From: Paenibacillus wulumuqiensis
GTDB lineage: Bacteria; Bacillota; Bacilli; Paenibacillales; Paenibacillaceae
Reading direction: 5' to 3'
Assembly (NCBI RefSeq): GCF_000971965.1
Contig: NZ_LAQP01000004.1
Location: 248,001-312,000, forward strand
Length of the DNA stretch: 64,000 nucleotides
Positions 35,350 to 44,458 of this stretch are shown here, piece after piece (positions within the stretch are counted from its first letter, which is position 1; each line of letters begins with the position of its first letter). A program made the translations under genes and the position numbers. A model generated the notes under the pieces. The model did no database searches, was not told where the DNA came from, and saw only the letters and a program-made list of their open reading frames with translations.

Positions 35350-36483
35350 ATGAATAAGCAGGAAGCACTTCTGCATTTTAAAGAACATATTGTACAGGAG
35401 TTGTTGGAACAGCGTTTGAATGAAGTTCAGCAGATATTTAATCAGCGGCATATCGAACTTACAGCCGACTTAATAGCAACTTTTCAACAATTTTGTCAGC
35501 AAGTATTGGATATGCAGGATAAAGAGAAGAAAGCAGATATTGCATTTATTAACTTTTCCATGCTGCGTACATCGATCTTATCCGGATCCTATGTATATCT
35601 AATCGAAGCCTATTCAAATGAGTGGTATGAAGACCCGAATAAATGTCATTTCACCTATGATGTCTCCTGGTTGTATTCTTGCTTTGCTCTATTGATGGCT
35701 AATCTGAAGCAAGAGTCCAAAAAGTATATGAGTATCCTGAATGAAGCAGATGCAGAAATAGCGGCTCTTGAGACGCTTCCTTATTTCCATCAATTTATTG
35801 TTGCTTTGGTGCGTTTTGCTATACCTAATTTTGTAGAAAGTTCTTTGTATCAATCGATCCGTAAATCCACAAAAGTTACTATACGTGTGGGTGAATATAA
35901 AGATATAAGTGAACAGATATATGCAGTTGATGAGGAAGCGGCTGTGATTGAGCCGTCTATACTGCAGAATCAGGATGGATTCGCTTATGGCAATGCCCAT
36001 AATGCTAATTTACATGGGTTGTATATGGAGCGTCAGGATATGAGGTATAGCGATTTCACCGGTGCACAGTTGGGAGCAGCCCGATTCAAGGAATGTTTTT
36101 TGTTTGGAACGCGTTGGTATCGTGCTGTAATGCCAGGATGTGATTTTGGAGGTTCGGTTATTAGTGACGCAGATTTCCGTTATGCCGATTTGCAAAATGC
36201 AATTTTCTGCCAAGCCAGTGCTCAACGATTGAATCATAAAGGTAAACGCCTGCCAGGAGTAATGGGCCTCCGTTTTGAATATGCCAACTTGGATAATGCC
36301 GATCTAACGGGCATTCACTTTTTTGAACAAGCCTATTTTACGGGAGCTTCCATGAACCAGACTCGCATGTATGTGCATGATCGAGACAAATTCATCTTCA
36401 GCGATGAACAGCGAAAAGCAATTCAGTGGGTGGAGGGTGAACAAAGTAATGAAACTGCCGCAATACTACTTACTGCAGAATGA
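35350..36483 (+). CDS. Module B: adaptor domain with pentapeptide-like repeats
   Basis: 377 residues, homologous in arrangement to the product at 27427. N-terminal adaptor domain about 1-215 with NFSMLRTSILSGSYVYLIEAYSNEW, then a shorter and more degenerate pentapeptide region (about 230-345): MRYSDFTGAQLGAARF, GSVISDADFRYADLQNAIF and ANLDNADLTGIHFF. The gene overlaps the next by 35 bases. Codon use is AT-richer than in the module B VgrG. Confidence 0.72.
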   Translation: MNKQEALLHFKEHIVQELLEQRLNEVQQIFNQRHIELTADLIATFQQFCQQVLDMQDKEKKADIAFINFSMLRTSILSGSYVYLIEAYSNEWYEDPNKCHFTYDVSWLYSCFALLMANLKQESKKYMSILNEADAEIAALETLPYFHQFIVALVRFAIPNFVESSLYQSIRKSTKVTIRVGEYKDISEQIYAVDEEAAVIEPSILQNQDGFAYGNAHNANLHGLYMERQDMRYSDFTGAQLGAARFKECFLFGTRWYRAVMPGCDFGGSVISDADFRYADLQNAIFCQASAQRLNHKGKRLPGVMGLRFEYANLDNADLTGIHFFEQAYFTGASMNQTRMYVHDRDKFIFSDEQRKAIQWVEGEQSNETAAILLTAE

Positions 36484-36964
36484 TGAACGGATAGAACGCA
36501 GAATCCAGCCATTCTCTCCGCTGGCGAATGGAAAAGATTTCGCAGCGATGCCTCCTGTACAAGTATGGAATACAATCGCACCCAAAGATGCGGAGTATAC
36601 CGATTATTTGTCTATTGGTAGTACGGTATTATTTTCAGATCCGCTTAAGCATATTTTAAGTAAATACAATCTAAAATCGTCTTTCAAACTGATTTATCTA
36701 ATGAGCCAGAATACAGGAGAATCACATTCCTATTGGGTATGTAATATGCCTGGTATACATGCATTATCTGTAGAAGCGGAATTTTATCCGCATAATCAAG
36801 CGTTAAAGCGTCTGGTGCTGGATGCTTCCCAATCGGAAGGACATCACTTCTTTAAATTGGAAGGGATTCGTGAACCTCATATCTTCTTGAGTATGGATGC
36901 TGCAGAGAGTCTGCTTCGCCGGTATTTGACAGGATATGTATTGCAACCGGTAGACATTCAGTAG
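36449..36964 (+). CDS. Module B: conserved small adaptor (imm11-like pattern)
   Basis: 171 residues, relative of the products at 28731 and 49368: N-terminal YYLLQNDERIERRIQPF, SDPLKHILSKYN in the middle, and IREPHIFLSMDAAESLLRRYLTG at the end. Its start lies inside the 3' end of the preceding gene, with GGAGGGTGA as ribosome site about 10 bases upstream. Function is inferred from conserved position. Confidence 0.6.
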   Translation: MKLPQYYLLQNDERIERRIQPFSPLANGKDFAAMPPVQVWNTIAPKDAEYTDYLSIGSTVLFSDPLKHILSKYNLKSSFKLIYLMSQNTGESHSYWVCNMPGIHALSVEAEFYPHNQALKRLVLDASQSEGHHFFKLEGIREPHIFLSMDAAESLLRRYLTGYVLQPVDIQ

Positions 36965-36976
36965 GGGGATAAGCGA

Positions 36977-37615
36977 ATGCAGGAATATTGGGATGAATTA
37001 TTTCTGGACATCCATAACCAGAGAATAATAAATGATGAGATGAACTCCATAGAAACGGATGACTCCTGGATGAACTGGAATGTCGAAGAATGCATGCATG
37101 GGATTGCATCCGGTCATCTAACCGGCAAGGACGATCAGGAATGGCGAATAACAGCAAAAGGGTTGTATGAAGGACGACTGGTCCTTCATTTGCCGGAATC
37201 TTTTGTAGAGAATCACCAGATGAGAATAGGCCAATCATCAGATTCTATTCCAAGCTATATGTTTCAGGACAATCAGCAGCAAGTTGTTATTGGTGTTAAG
37301 CCTATTATGGAGAGGTTGAACGAAGATCAAATCAATACGATACTTGACCGGATGCTTGAGCAGACCAAACAGGCTCAGCCTAATATGGAGATCATGACAA
37401 GAGATATATTGTATATGGATGCTGCAGATACAGATATTCCTTATTATGAAACGGTTTTTTTATTAAAACCCGATCCTTTTATGCAAATTTTGTTTATTCG
37501 GACACTGGCTGAACGATCCTTTATTGTGAGTATGCAGTTCAAGCTGGAGGATGTGGCGTATTGGCAGCCATTGGCTCATGCCATCTGCTGCTCGATGCGA
37601 TGGTTGGAAGAGTAA
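36977..37615 (+). CDS. Module B: DcrB/Eag-like chaperone (divergent)
   Basis: 212 residues. N-terminal ~65 residues are acidic and helical. The rest shows the chaperone order: ITAKGLYEGRLVLHLPESF, a strand with QQVVIGVKP, helix MLEQTKQAQPN, a strand pair with YYETVFLLKPDPFMQILFI and a closing helix with WQPLAHAI. It differs from modules A and C by position: here it follows the adaptors and not the start of the module. The target is probably the hydrophobic pre-toxin region of the VgrG encoded two genes on. Confidence 0.55.
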   Translation: MQEYWDELFLDIHNQRIINDEMNSIETDDSWMNWNVEECMHGIASGHLTGKDDQEWRITAKGLYEGRLVLHLPESFVENHQMRIGQSSDSIPSYMFQDNQQQVVIGVKPIMERLNEDQINTILDRMLEQTKQAQPNMEIMTRDILYMDAADTDIPYYETVFLLKPDPFMQILFIRTLAERSFIVSMQFKLEDVAYWQPLAHAICCSMRWLEE

Positions 37616-37654
37616 ACGTTAATAAGTATTGATGAATAGAAAGGGGAATTGTGT

Positions 37655-38149
37655 ATGTTTGGACTTGGAATGCTGGTTCAGGCGCTGGCCATGAATGTAC
37701 TGGGTGGAGACGATTCTTATGTATCCAGAGGTGCTATGCTAAAGTGCAGCCAGGGTACGGACCCAGGTGTACTGAATCTGCCTATCGATCATGGAGTGTA
37801 CGTACATGACCCGGAGAAGCCGCTACTTAACGTAGCTGATGCCATATGTGCACCCAATGGCAATATCAGTTCGGAAGGTGCTTTTGGTTTCTGTAAAGTA
37901 ACAGGGAGCCTCTGCAAGCCAGTGATCAACTTCGGTACGAAGTGGAGTAATGGACAAACCAATGTACTGATCGATGGTGAACATGCTTTGTTAACCCGAT
38001 CGACACTGCCATGTGCCTGTCAACCTGTGGTAACGGATGAATATGTCTTTTACGGGGGTACGACGACGGCAAGTTATACCAAAGTGAGCAAGCCATCATC
38101 GGACTTATCCGGTGGAGTGATTACCATAGAGACCAATGGTCAGGATTAA
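37655..38149 (+). CDS. Module B: DUF4280 PAAR-like tip protein
   Basis: 164 residues. It begins with a short hydrophobic stretch (FGLGMLVQALAMNVLG), then the DUF4280 features SYVSRGAMLKCSQGTDP, HGVYVHDPEKPLLNVADA, cysteines in GFCKVTGSLCKPVI and LPCACQPVV, NVLIDGEHALLTRS and a closing GVITIETNGQD. Start ATG at 37655 after AAAGGGGAA. Metal binding through Cys is plausible. Confidence 0.85.
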   Translation: MFGLGMLVQALAMNVLGGDDSYVSRGAMLKCSQGTDPGVLNLPIDHGVYVHDPEKPLLNVADAICAPNGNISSEGAFGFCKVTGSLCKPVINFGTKWSNGQTNVLIDGEHALLTRSTLPCACQPVVTDEYVFYGGTTTASYTKVSKPSSDLSGGVITIETNGQD

Positions 38150-38184
38150 TTGGAGATGTCTAAAAACAAGAGGTGATTGGAACA

Positions 38185-41100
38185 TTGCAGCTTCCCGGCT
38201 TATTAACTTATAAAGATATGGAACTGATCTGGCCGTATGGTCATGTACGATTGCATCATATTGAAATGTATCAGGAAATGGATCATCATGCACGGATGCA
38301 AATTATCGGTATGATTAGTGAAGATCAGGAAAATGCTATCATTAACCATGCTGCCAGTCAGGATCCGGTAGAGCTATGGTATACCCAGAATGGCCAAAAA
38401 AGACCATTGTTCATGGGTCAGATCCATAACATCGAACTGCAGGGCGTACATAATAACCTACAGATCACATTGGAAATAGTCTCTCATAGTTTCAACCTGG
38501 ATATGAAACTCAAAGAAAGATCATTTCAGCAGATTGACTGTACGTATATGGACATTGTAGATAGTGTACTGGACGACTATCCCAGGTCGGATAGATTGGA
38601 TGAAGCATTGGGTGACCGTTTAACCGGACAATTCATTATGCAATATCAGGAGACCGATTGGGATTTCCTGCGGCGTCTGGCTTCACATGCCGGTGCGATG
38701 CTGCTGCCTAATATTACCATGCATGGTGTACAGATATGGATTGGTCTTCCGGAAGCACGCCGACATATTGACCTCCAAGATATACCCTTCCGGAATAAAC
38801 GCACTATTGCTCCGTATATGAAGGACGCCGCTAATGGCAAGCAGACATCGGCTATCGACTATACAAGATATACATTTGAATGGCATAATATACTGGATAT
38901 TGGAGATACCGTTATCCGGCACGAGATTAAATATGTTATCGTTAAACGTTCTGCCCAGATGCAAAAAGGGCAGCTGGTCTGGTCTTATGAATGTGCTCTT
39001 CCCGAAGGAATTAAAGTAACACGGATCCGCAATACGGTGATTACCGGGGCGGCAATTGAGGGCAAGATTCTGGATGTTCACAAAAACCAGGTCAAAATCC
39101 ACCTGGATATCGATGATTCACAGGATCCTCAGCATGCTCGCTGGTTTCCTTATTCGGCAGAAGGTAATCAGGTCTGGTACCTGATGCCGGAAAAAGGAGC
39201 GCAGATCAAGCTTTATTTCCCAAGCGCAGAAGAGGACAGAGCCATGGCCATTCAGTCTGTCCGTACCAGCGCATCGCAACCTTCTCCGGTTGCGGCGCCA
39301 GTAGGTGCTCCAGCAGCGACATCATCAGCTCCGGCACCCATGGCGTCAGTTGTGCCAACCGAGAGTCCGGCAGCCCGTATGGAACGCAAAATGTCTGATC
39401 CAGGCACCAAGTCATTCGCCAACCCTCAGGGCAAGGAAGTCAGCATGAGCGGATCGGAACTGGCACTGAATGCGCAGGAAGGCGCTCTGTATCTGTCCAT
39501 GCACATCTCCAAAGGAGTTAATCTGACCGGCAACCAGAACGTGTCCATCCATGCAGGTGGTTCCCTGGAATTGAACGCCAGCAAGATTTCCCTGACTGGA
39601 GCGGACCAGTTGCAGATGCAGACCCTGACCGATGTACTGCAGCTGAAGACGGATGCCTCAAGCAAAAGTGCGGAGATTACACTGGAAGCCTCGCGGCATG
39701 GTGTGCATGATCATCTGTTGTCTCCATTTGAACAAGCTTTGCAGAGCAAAGGACTGGCTGCGATTGAGAAGGAACGCAAATCTGCCAGCGCACAGGCGCA
39801 AATGGATGGAATGAAAGATGCCGGGGTGGAAATTGCTAAAGGGTTATGGGGACTTGTCGTCGATGTCGGTGATCTGACAACGACCACTATCATGGGAGAT
39901 GCCGGTGCCCAGACGCTATACAGCTGGGTCAGTGGTAAGCCGGTCGGTACCCTGATGGAACGCAACGAGACGGTCAAAGGTACCGTTGAAGGGGCCAAAG
40001 CAGCAGGCACCTACGCCTGGGATACGGTAACATTCCAAAAATCGGGGAGCCAGCTCAAGTCTGATGCCGGAGCAGCCATCGATACGTACTTACAGCCTTT
40101 CGAGCAAGCGTCCAAGCAGTCGACCCTGAACCCGCTGACGAGCAGCAAAGAAGAGTACTATAGTGTCGGTTATGGAGGCGTCAAATCCCTGGAGCGCGTG
40201 ATCGATACAGTTGGCGTTGCCAAAGGAGCTGCCAAACTAGTTACCAAAGCCGGTAAAATCGGCAAAAGTATGGCTAAAGCCGGAGCGAAGGAAGCGGCGG
40301 AAGAAGGAGCAGAAGCGGCTGCCCGTGCTGCCGGAGGTGGCAAGCTGCCAAACTCCAGACCGGGTCCAGCAGTTGGACAGGGAGGAGCGAAGCCAGGGGC
40401 GATGCCATTTATGGTTCCTATCGAGCGGCTTGGAGCGATGATGGAGAACCTCAGCGCCCGGATGAATCAGAACAGGCTGGCTACAGCAGGCGTTGGTGGA
40501 CTGGATCATCATGGACCGATGCGGATGCATTCGCATATTCCGGAGGATACACCGGATCGGCTGCGACAGAAGCAGGATTTGAAGGATGGATTGTACTCAG
40601 GCAATGGACCTACTGTCATGCATCATAACAGCGGAGGAGCTATTAATTCTTCTCCGCTCACACAGGGCAATTCATCACCTCACACTCCAGGCACGTATAC
40701 CTTGGTAGGCAGTGGTGAACAATTTATGCGTAATGCTAAGCGAAACAAGGTACTAAAACCGAATATTGAGTATAAACTGAAATCCAAAACTATACCGCCA
40801 TCTGAATATACCTATCGTACAGATAACCAAGGACGTATTATTAGTTGTGAAGGAACGCTTAAATTAGGAAAGGGAAAGCGGAGTCTGAGTGCTCAGCGAA
40901 AAGCAGGTAATAACGGAATAAGACAAGATCGGTTACCTGGTGATCATGGTGGTCATATTATAGGAAGCCAGTTTGAAGGAGCTGGTGGCTTAGATAATAT
41001 GGTTGCCATGGATGGACAAGTAAATGGTGCTGGTGGTAAATGGTATAAAATGGAGACCGAGTGGGCAGATGCACTTAAATCAGACCCCCCTAAAAAAGTA

Positions 41101-41220
41101 GAGGTTAAGATCAACATAAACTACTCTAGAAATTCCATAAGACCAGATTCATTTGAAGTGACGTATTGGATTGATGGGAAAAAGAAAGCTAGAACAATAA
41201 AAAATCAAGCTGGAGGTTAA
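38185..41220 (+). CDS. Module B: VgrG-like spike with Endonuclea_NS_2-type DNase tip
   Basis: 1011 residues. VgrG part 1-500 (gp27-like with QETDWDFLRRLASHAG, OB fold with RWFPYSAEGN and WYLMPEKGAQ, an Ala/Pro-rich linker ~370-395, then beta helix). The pre-toxin region is 500-815, with a linker rich in Ala/Gly/Glu and the segment IERLGAMMENLSARMN that recurs in two orphan tips. The toxin tip (~818-1011) has DHGGHIIGSQFEGAGGLDN with the D-x-G-H-type active site and KWYKMETEWADALK, as in the DNA/RNA non-specific nucleases of YeeF/YobL toxins. I choose TTG at 38185, 7 bases after AGAGGTGA. The tip DNA is AT-rich. Confidence 0.85.
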   Translation: MQLPGLLTYKDMELIWPYGHVRLHHIEMYQEMDHHARMQIIGMISEDQENAIINHAASQDPVELWYTQNGQKRPLFMGQIHNIELQGVHNNLQITLEIVSHSFNLDMKLKERSFQQIDCTYMDIVDSVLDDYPRSDRLDEALGDRLTGQFIMQYQETDWDFLRRLASHAGAMLLPNITMHGVQIWIGLPEARRHIDLQDIPFRNKRTIAPYMKDAANGKQTSAIDYTRYTFEWHNILDIGDTVIRHEIKYVIVKRSAQMQKGQLVWSYECALPEGIKVTRIRNTVITGAAIEGKILDVHKNQVKIHLDIDDSQDPQHARWFPYSAEGNQVWYLMPEKGAQIKLYFPSAEEDRAMAIQSVRTSASQPSPVAAPVGAPAATSSAPAPMASVVPTESPAARMERKMSDPGTKSFANPQGKEVSMSGSELALNAQEGALYLSMHISKGVNLTGNQNVSIHAGGSLELNASKISLTGADQLQMQTLTDVLQLKTDASSKSAEITLEASRHGVHDHLLSPFEQALQSKGLAAIEKERKSASAQAQMDGMKDAGVEIAKGLWGLVVDVGDLTTTTIMGDAGAQTLYSWVSGKPVGTLMERNETVKGTVEGAKAAGTYAWDTVTFQKSGSQLKSDAGAAIDTYLQPFEQASKQSTLNPLTSSKEEYYSVGYGGVKSLERVIDTVGVAKGAAKLVTKAGKIGKSMAKAGAKEAAEEGAEAAARAAGGGKLPNSRPGPAVGQGGAKPGAMPFMVPIERLGAMMENLSARMNQNRLATAGVGGLDHHGPMRMHSHIPEDTPDRLRQKQDLKDGLYSGNGPTVMHHNSGGAINSSPLTQGNSSPHTPGTYTLVGSGEQFMRNAKRNKVLKPNIEYKLKSKTIPPSEYTYRTDNQGRIISCEGTLKLGKGKRSLSAQRKAGNNGIRQDRLPGDHGGHIIGSQFEGAGGLDNMVAMDGQVNGAGGKWYKMETEWADALKSDPPKKVEVKININYSRNSIRPDSFEVTYWIDGKKKARTIKNQAGG
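40240..40632 (+). repeat. R1 linker repeat, parental copy in module B VgrG-toxin
   Basis: 393-base segment encoding the pre-toxin linker just before the variable tip. It is repeated at 44066-44458 with the same length and only scattered differences, and in part at 42565-42752. The right edge is close to the point where toxins become unrelated. Confidence 0.9.
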
Positions 41221-41228
41221 TTTATTTT

Positions 41229-41711
41229 ATGATGAACGTAGAAAATATTTATCAAAAGTTAGCATCAGCTATAAATGATATCATTCCTACAGAGTGGGAA
41301 AAAGTCTATTTCTATGGTGAAGTCTTGGATGATTCGAGCGAAGTTTATTTTTATTTCAACACTTTGGAAGCTCCTCAAAATTATATATATGTGTATGAGA
41401 TACCTAACCTATATCATGTAGAAGAAGAAGTAGTAGATAGGGAAGTTTTTGCATTACATGCTATCTGTGAAGAACTTCGAGAAGTTTTCCGAGAGAGTAA
41501 CCAAGAATTATGGACGAATTTTACCATGATTATTGATCATACCGGGCACTTTAAAGTAGATTATGATTATACGGATCTGATAAATATAGAAATGACGGAT
41601 TTTAAGCGCCAACTTATTTGGGAATACGATCATTTAGGCATGGTACCTACTCATCCTGGGGATCAGGCATTTTTAAAAGAGTATTTAGAAAAGAGAGAAT
41701 CTCAAAACTAA
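41229..41711 (+). CDS. YezG/DUF600-type immunity protein
   Basis: 160 residues, acidic. Features of the YezG family are IYQKLASAINDIIPTEWEKVYFYGEV, SSEVYFYFNTLE, a helix with LREVFRESNQELWTNFTM and HFKVDYDYTDL. In Bacillus the YezG partner neutralises the YeeF nuclease whose catalytic domain matches the tip just upstream. This pairing supports both calls. The ribosome site GGAGG lies in the end of the toxin gene; ATG at 41229 or 41232. Confidence 0.82.
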   Translation: MMNVENIYQKLASAINDIIPTEWEKVYFYGEVLDDSSEVYFYFNTLEAPQNYIYVYEIPNLYHVEEEVVDREVFALHAICEELREVFRESNQELWTNFTMIIDHTGHFKVDYDYTDLINIEMTDFKRQLIWEYDHLGMVPTHPGDQAFLKEYLEKRESQN

Positions 41712-41740
41712 CTTATATTAACAGCTAAAGGAGAACATCA

Positions 41741-42319
41741 ATGCAATGGAACCCTCAAGCTCAAGAAGTGGCTGACCTTCTAACTAGAATGAATAAGAAA
41801 CCGCTTGAAATCGAAACCTACGAAGTAGCGAAAGTGAATATTGCGTTAGCTCTACTTCGAGAGCGGCCTGCCAATACCGAACTGACTTATGCTACGATTG
41901 GATTGAGCCTACTCCCTCTTCAAAATGATAAAGGAGAATCAGTAGGACCGTTTGAACTGATTGTACCTTCCTTTGCTGAAGATACAGCGTATCGAAAAGT
42001 GATCGACCAAGTAATCCAACAGATCCTAGAAACAAGAAGTGTTGGAAACACGATCTTTCTGAATGCGATGGAAGCGGGTTATCCTGATTTGAAAATGAAG
42101 CACATTTATCTAGTGAGCCCCTATTTTTGGGAACCGGTATGGGAGGATGGTGGGGAAATCATTCATGTGAATGGGAAACGTGTGCGCTGGCTGCAAGTAA
42201 CGCCTATTTCCGAAGCCGAATACCGATTTGGTGAAGAACATGGCTACGCAGAACTGGAAAATCTGCTAGTGTCTCACGACGTAGATGCACCGGAGATTAA
42301 TCGTGAATCTGTAATATAG
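41741..42319 (+). CDS. Suppressor-of-fused (SUFU) domain protein, probable immunity
   Basis: 192 residues. The ending VRWLQVTPISEAEYRFGEEHGYAELENLL is a typical SUFU-domain signature, and the middle contains FELIVPSF and IFLNAMEAGYPDL. SUFU domains are common immunity modules in polymorphic-toxin loci. Here it follows the YezG gene, so its cognate toxin is probably a former tip no longer present. Good ribosome site AAAGGAGAA. Confidence 0.75.
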   Translation: MQWNPQAQEVADLLTRMNKKPLEIETYEVAKVNIALALLRERPANTELTYATIGLSLLPLQNDKGESVGPFELIVPSFAEDTAYRKVIDQVIQQILETRSVGNTIFLNAMEAGYPDLKMKHIYLVSPYFWEPVWEDGGEIIHVNGKRVRWLQVTPISEAEYRFGEEHGYAELENLLVSHDVDAPEINRESVI

Positions 42320-42432
42320 ATCGATTCAAATAACAGATGAGTAGTTAAGTTTTAAGACGATCCGGATAGTTGAGTTTACATCTGGAACAAAGAGATGGAT
42401 CTTTACGATTACTTTGTCTATAGTATTATTGT

Positions 42433-42468
42433 AGGTCGGGACACGAGAATAATCTCGTGTTCCGACCT
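42433..42468 (+). terminator. Perfect hairpin at the end of module B
   Basis: AGGTCGGgACACGAG pairs with CTCGTGTtCCGACCT around an AATAAT loop, 15 positions with one mismatch. The T-tract is weak (ATTTGGG). Confidence 0.6.
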
Positions 42469-42551
42469 ATTTGGGTTATACCAGCAGATTTGAAGCCATT
42501 AAAGTCTTGAAACTGGCAACCTAAGTCGGCAAGCCGAAGCAAACTAGAGCC

Positions 42552-43360
42552 ATGTCTTTTACGGATTCTATCGAGCGGCTTGGTGTGATGATGGAGAACC
42601 TCAGCGCCCGGATGAATCAGAATAGGCTGGCTATAGCAGGCGTTGATGGACTGAATCATCATGGACCGGTACGGATGCATTCGCATATTTCGGAGGATAC
42701 ACCACAGCGGATGAGGCAGACGCAGGATTTGAAGGATGGCGCATATTCGGGTCGTAAGGCAAAAAGTGAGCCTGATCAGAAGCCTATACATCAAGAGTCG
42801 AAAGACCCTATAGCTGCATCGTCTAATAAGTTTGAAAACACCGAAGAGAAGATAGACTCTAAAGATAATATAAAAAAAATGATTCTTTGGAATTAAAAAA
42901 AGGTAAGCGTCTAGAGTTATCAGATTTCACTAAAGAAATAATGGAAACTAAGCCTATGAATTCACCTGTTTCTAAAAAATGGTACAATAAAGGTGGCCAT
43001 ATCTCAATTGATGAGAATGGAACCTGGACATACACTAACAAAGATGGAATATCAATTAGTTCTCCTGATGGGTATCCTGATTTCTCAGCATATTACCATC
43101 CTACTGTTAAGCCTGTAACGATAAAATTTACTATACCTAAGAATCCTCAAGAAGATTTCAAAAAAGCTAATTTAGAAGCAGAACTTAGTAGAGATTCTGA
43201 TCCACCAGTGCCAGCAAATAATAAGCCCCCTGAAGGTTATACATGGCATCATCACCAAGATGGAGAAACGATGATTCTTGTTGATGAGGATATTCATAGA
43301 GAATTTAGGCATATTGGTGGTATGTCAACGATAAATGGAAAAAATAAAAAAGGAGATTAA
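42552..43360 (+). pseudogene. Orphan WHH-type nuclease tip, frameshifted at an A8 run
   Basis: A displaced toxin tip without a VgrG part. It starts with R1 sequence, runs through a Lys/Asp-rich linker and stops after the A8 run at 42872-42879. Adding one A joins this frame to the next (from about 42887): it would read DNIKKNDSLELKKGKR and continue to the end at 43360. The C-terminus has PEGYTWHHHQDGETM and DIHREFRHIGG, the pattern of HNH/Endo VII nucleases with conserved WHH. No good ribosome site precedes it, as expected for a silent cassette. A SUKH immunity gene follows 2 bases later. Confidence 0.75.
42565..42752 (+). repeat. R1 linker repeat, orphan copy 1 (shortened)
   Basis: Matches the last half of R1 (IERLGxMMENLSARMNQNRLA and HSHISEDTP segment) with more differences than copy 2. 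The 5' part is lost or too diverged to align by eye. Confidence 0.85.
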
Positions 43361-43362
43361 CT

Positions 43363-43791
43363 ATGACAAATATGGATCGAGAAAATGAGAAGATAACTAT
43401 AGATGATATTCATAAATTTGAAGCTGAGTATTTTCTTAAGCTTCCTGAACAATACGTTGACTTTTTACTTAAACATAATGGAGGATATCCAGAAAAATCA
43501 ACATTTAAAATTTCTAATGAAGAAGGCGAGAGTGTAGTAAATAAATTTTATGGAATTGGCAATATGAAGGGTAATTTGGGCAAAGTATTTGAAGTTTTAG
43601 ATGGAGAATTACCCAGAGGATTTATATCGATTGCTAATGATCCAGGAGGAAATGAGATTTGTATTGGAATTAGCGAGAGATATTTTGGAGAAGTTTATTT
43701 TTGGATACATAATATAGAATCAGAGGAAGAAATGGACAATATGTTTTTCTTGAAAAGTAGTTTCAATGATTTTTTTGATAACTTGTATTAA
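43363..43791 (+). CDS. SMI1/KNR4 (SUKH) family immunity protein
   Basis: 142 residues. SUKH features: IHKFEAEYFLKLPEQYVDFLLKHNGGYP near the N-terminus, a central strand FYGIGNM, PRGFISIANDPGGNEICIGI and a C-terminal SSFNDFFDNLY. SUKH proteins are frequent partners of HNH/WHH nucleases; here the WHH tip is immediately upstream. The gene has its own AAAGGAG ribosome site, so immunity can persist although the toxin is silent. Confidence 0.85.
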   Translation: MTNMDRENEKITIDDIHKFEAEYFLKLPEQYVDFLLKHNGGYPEKSTFKISNEEGESVVNKFYGIGNMKGNLGKVFEVLDGELPRGFISIANDPGGNEICIGISERYFGEVYFWIHNIESEEEMDNMFFLKSSFNDFFDNLY

Positions 43792-44065
43792 AAATCTATT
43801 CAATATAAATTATATCACTTATAGTCATAAAAAATTGATTATTTTTTTGTTCTTTTGTTGTTTAGAGCATATAATGCCAAATGAGTCGAATGGCTGAATT
43901 CGATTAGATATGACCTATATACTTCGTTTTAAAAATTTCTTTATTTTAGGTATACGTTTAGCAGGGGTTCCAGCTTTAGTATCTAAACATCATCGTTTTA
44001 TCACCTTAAAAAGGTTAATCATGGAAATGAAAACTATGATCATCCTTTTTTTGTTATACTGACTG

Positions 44066-44458
44066 ATCACCAAAGTCAGTAAGATTGGCAAAGGCATGGC
44101 CAAAGCCGGAGCAAAGGAAGCGGTGGAAGAAGGAGCAGAAGCCGCTGCCCGTGCTGCCGGAGGTGGCGAGCTGCCAAACTCCAGACCGGGTCCAGCAGTT
44201 GGACAGGGAGGAGCGAAGCCAGGAGCTATGCCATTTATGGTTCCTATCGAGCGGCTTGGTGCGATGATGGAGAACCTCAGCGCCCGGATGAATCAGAATA
44301 GGCTGGCTACAGCAGGCGTTGGTGGACTGGATCATCATGGCATGGTACGGATGCATTCGCATATCCCGGAGGATACACCGGATCGGCTGCGACAGAAGCA
44401 GGATTTGATAGATGGATTATATTCGGGTAATGGACCTGCTGTTATGCATCATGATAGC
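44066..44458 (+). repeat. R1 linker repeat, orphan copy 2 (full length)
   Basis: 393 bases, same length as the parental copy at 40240-40632, with scattered substitutions. Beyond its right edge the sequence is unrelated to the parent. Confidence 0.92.
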
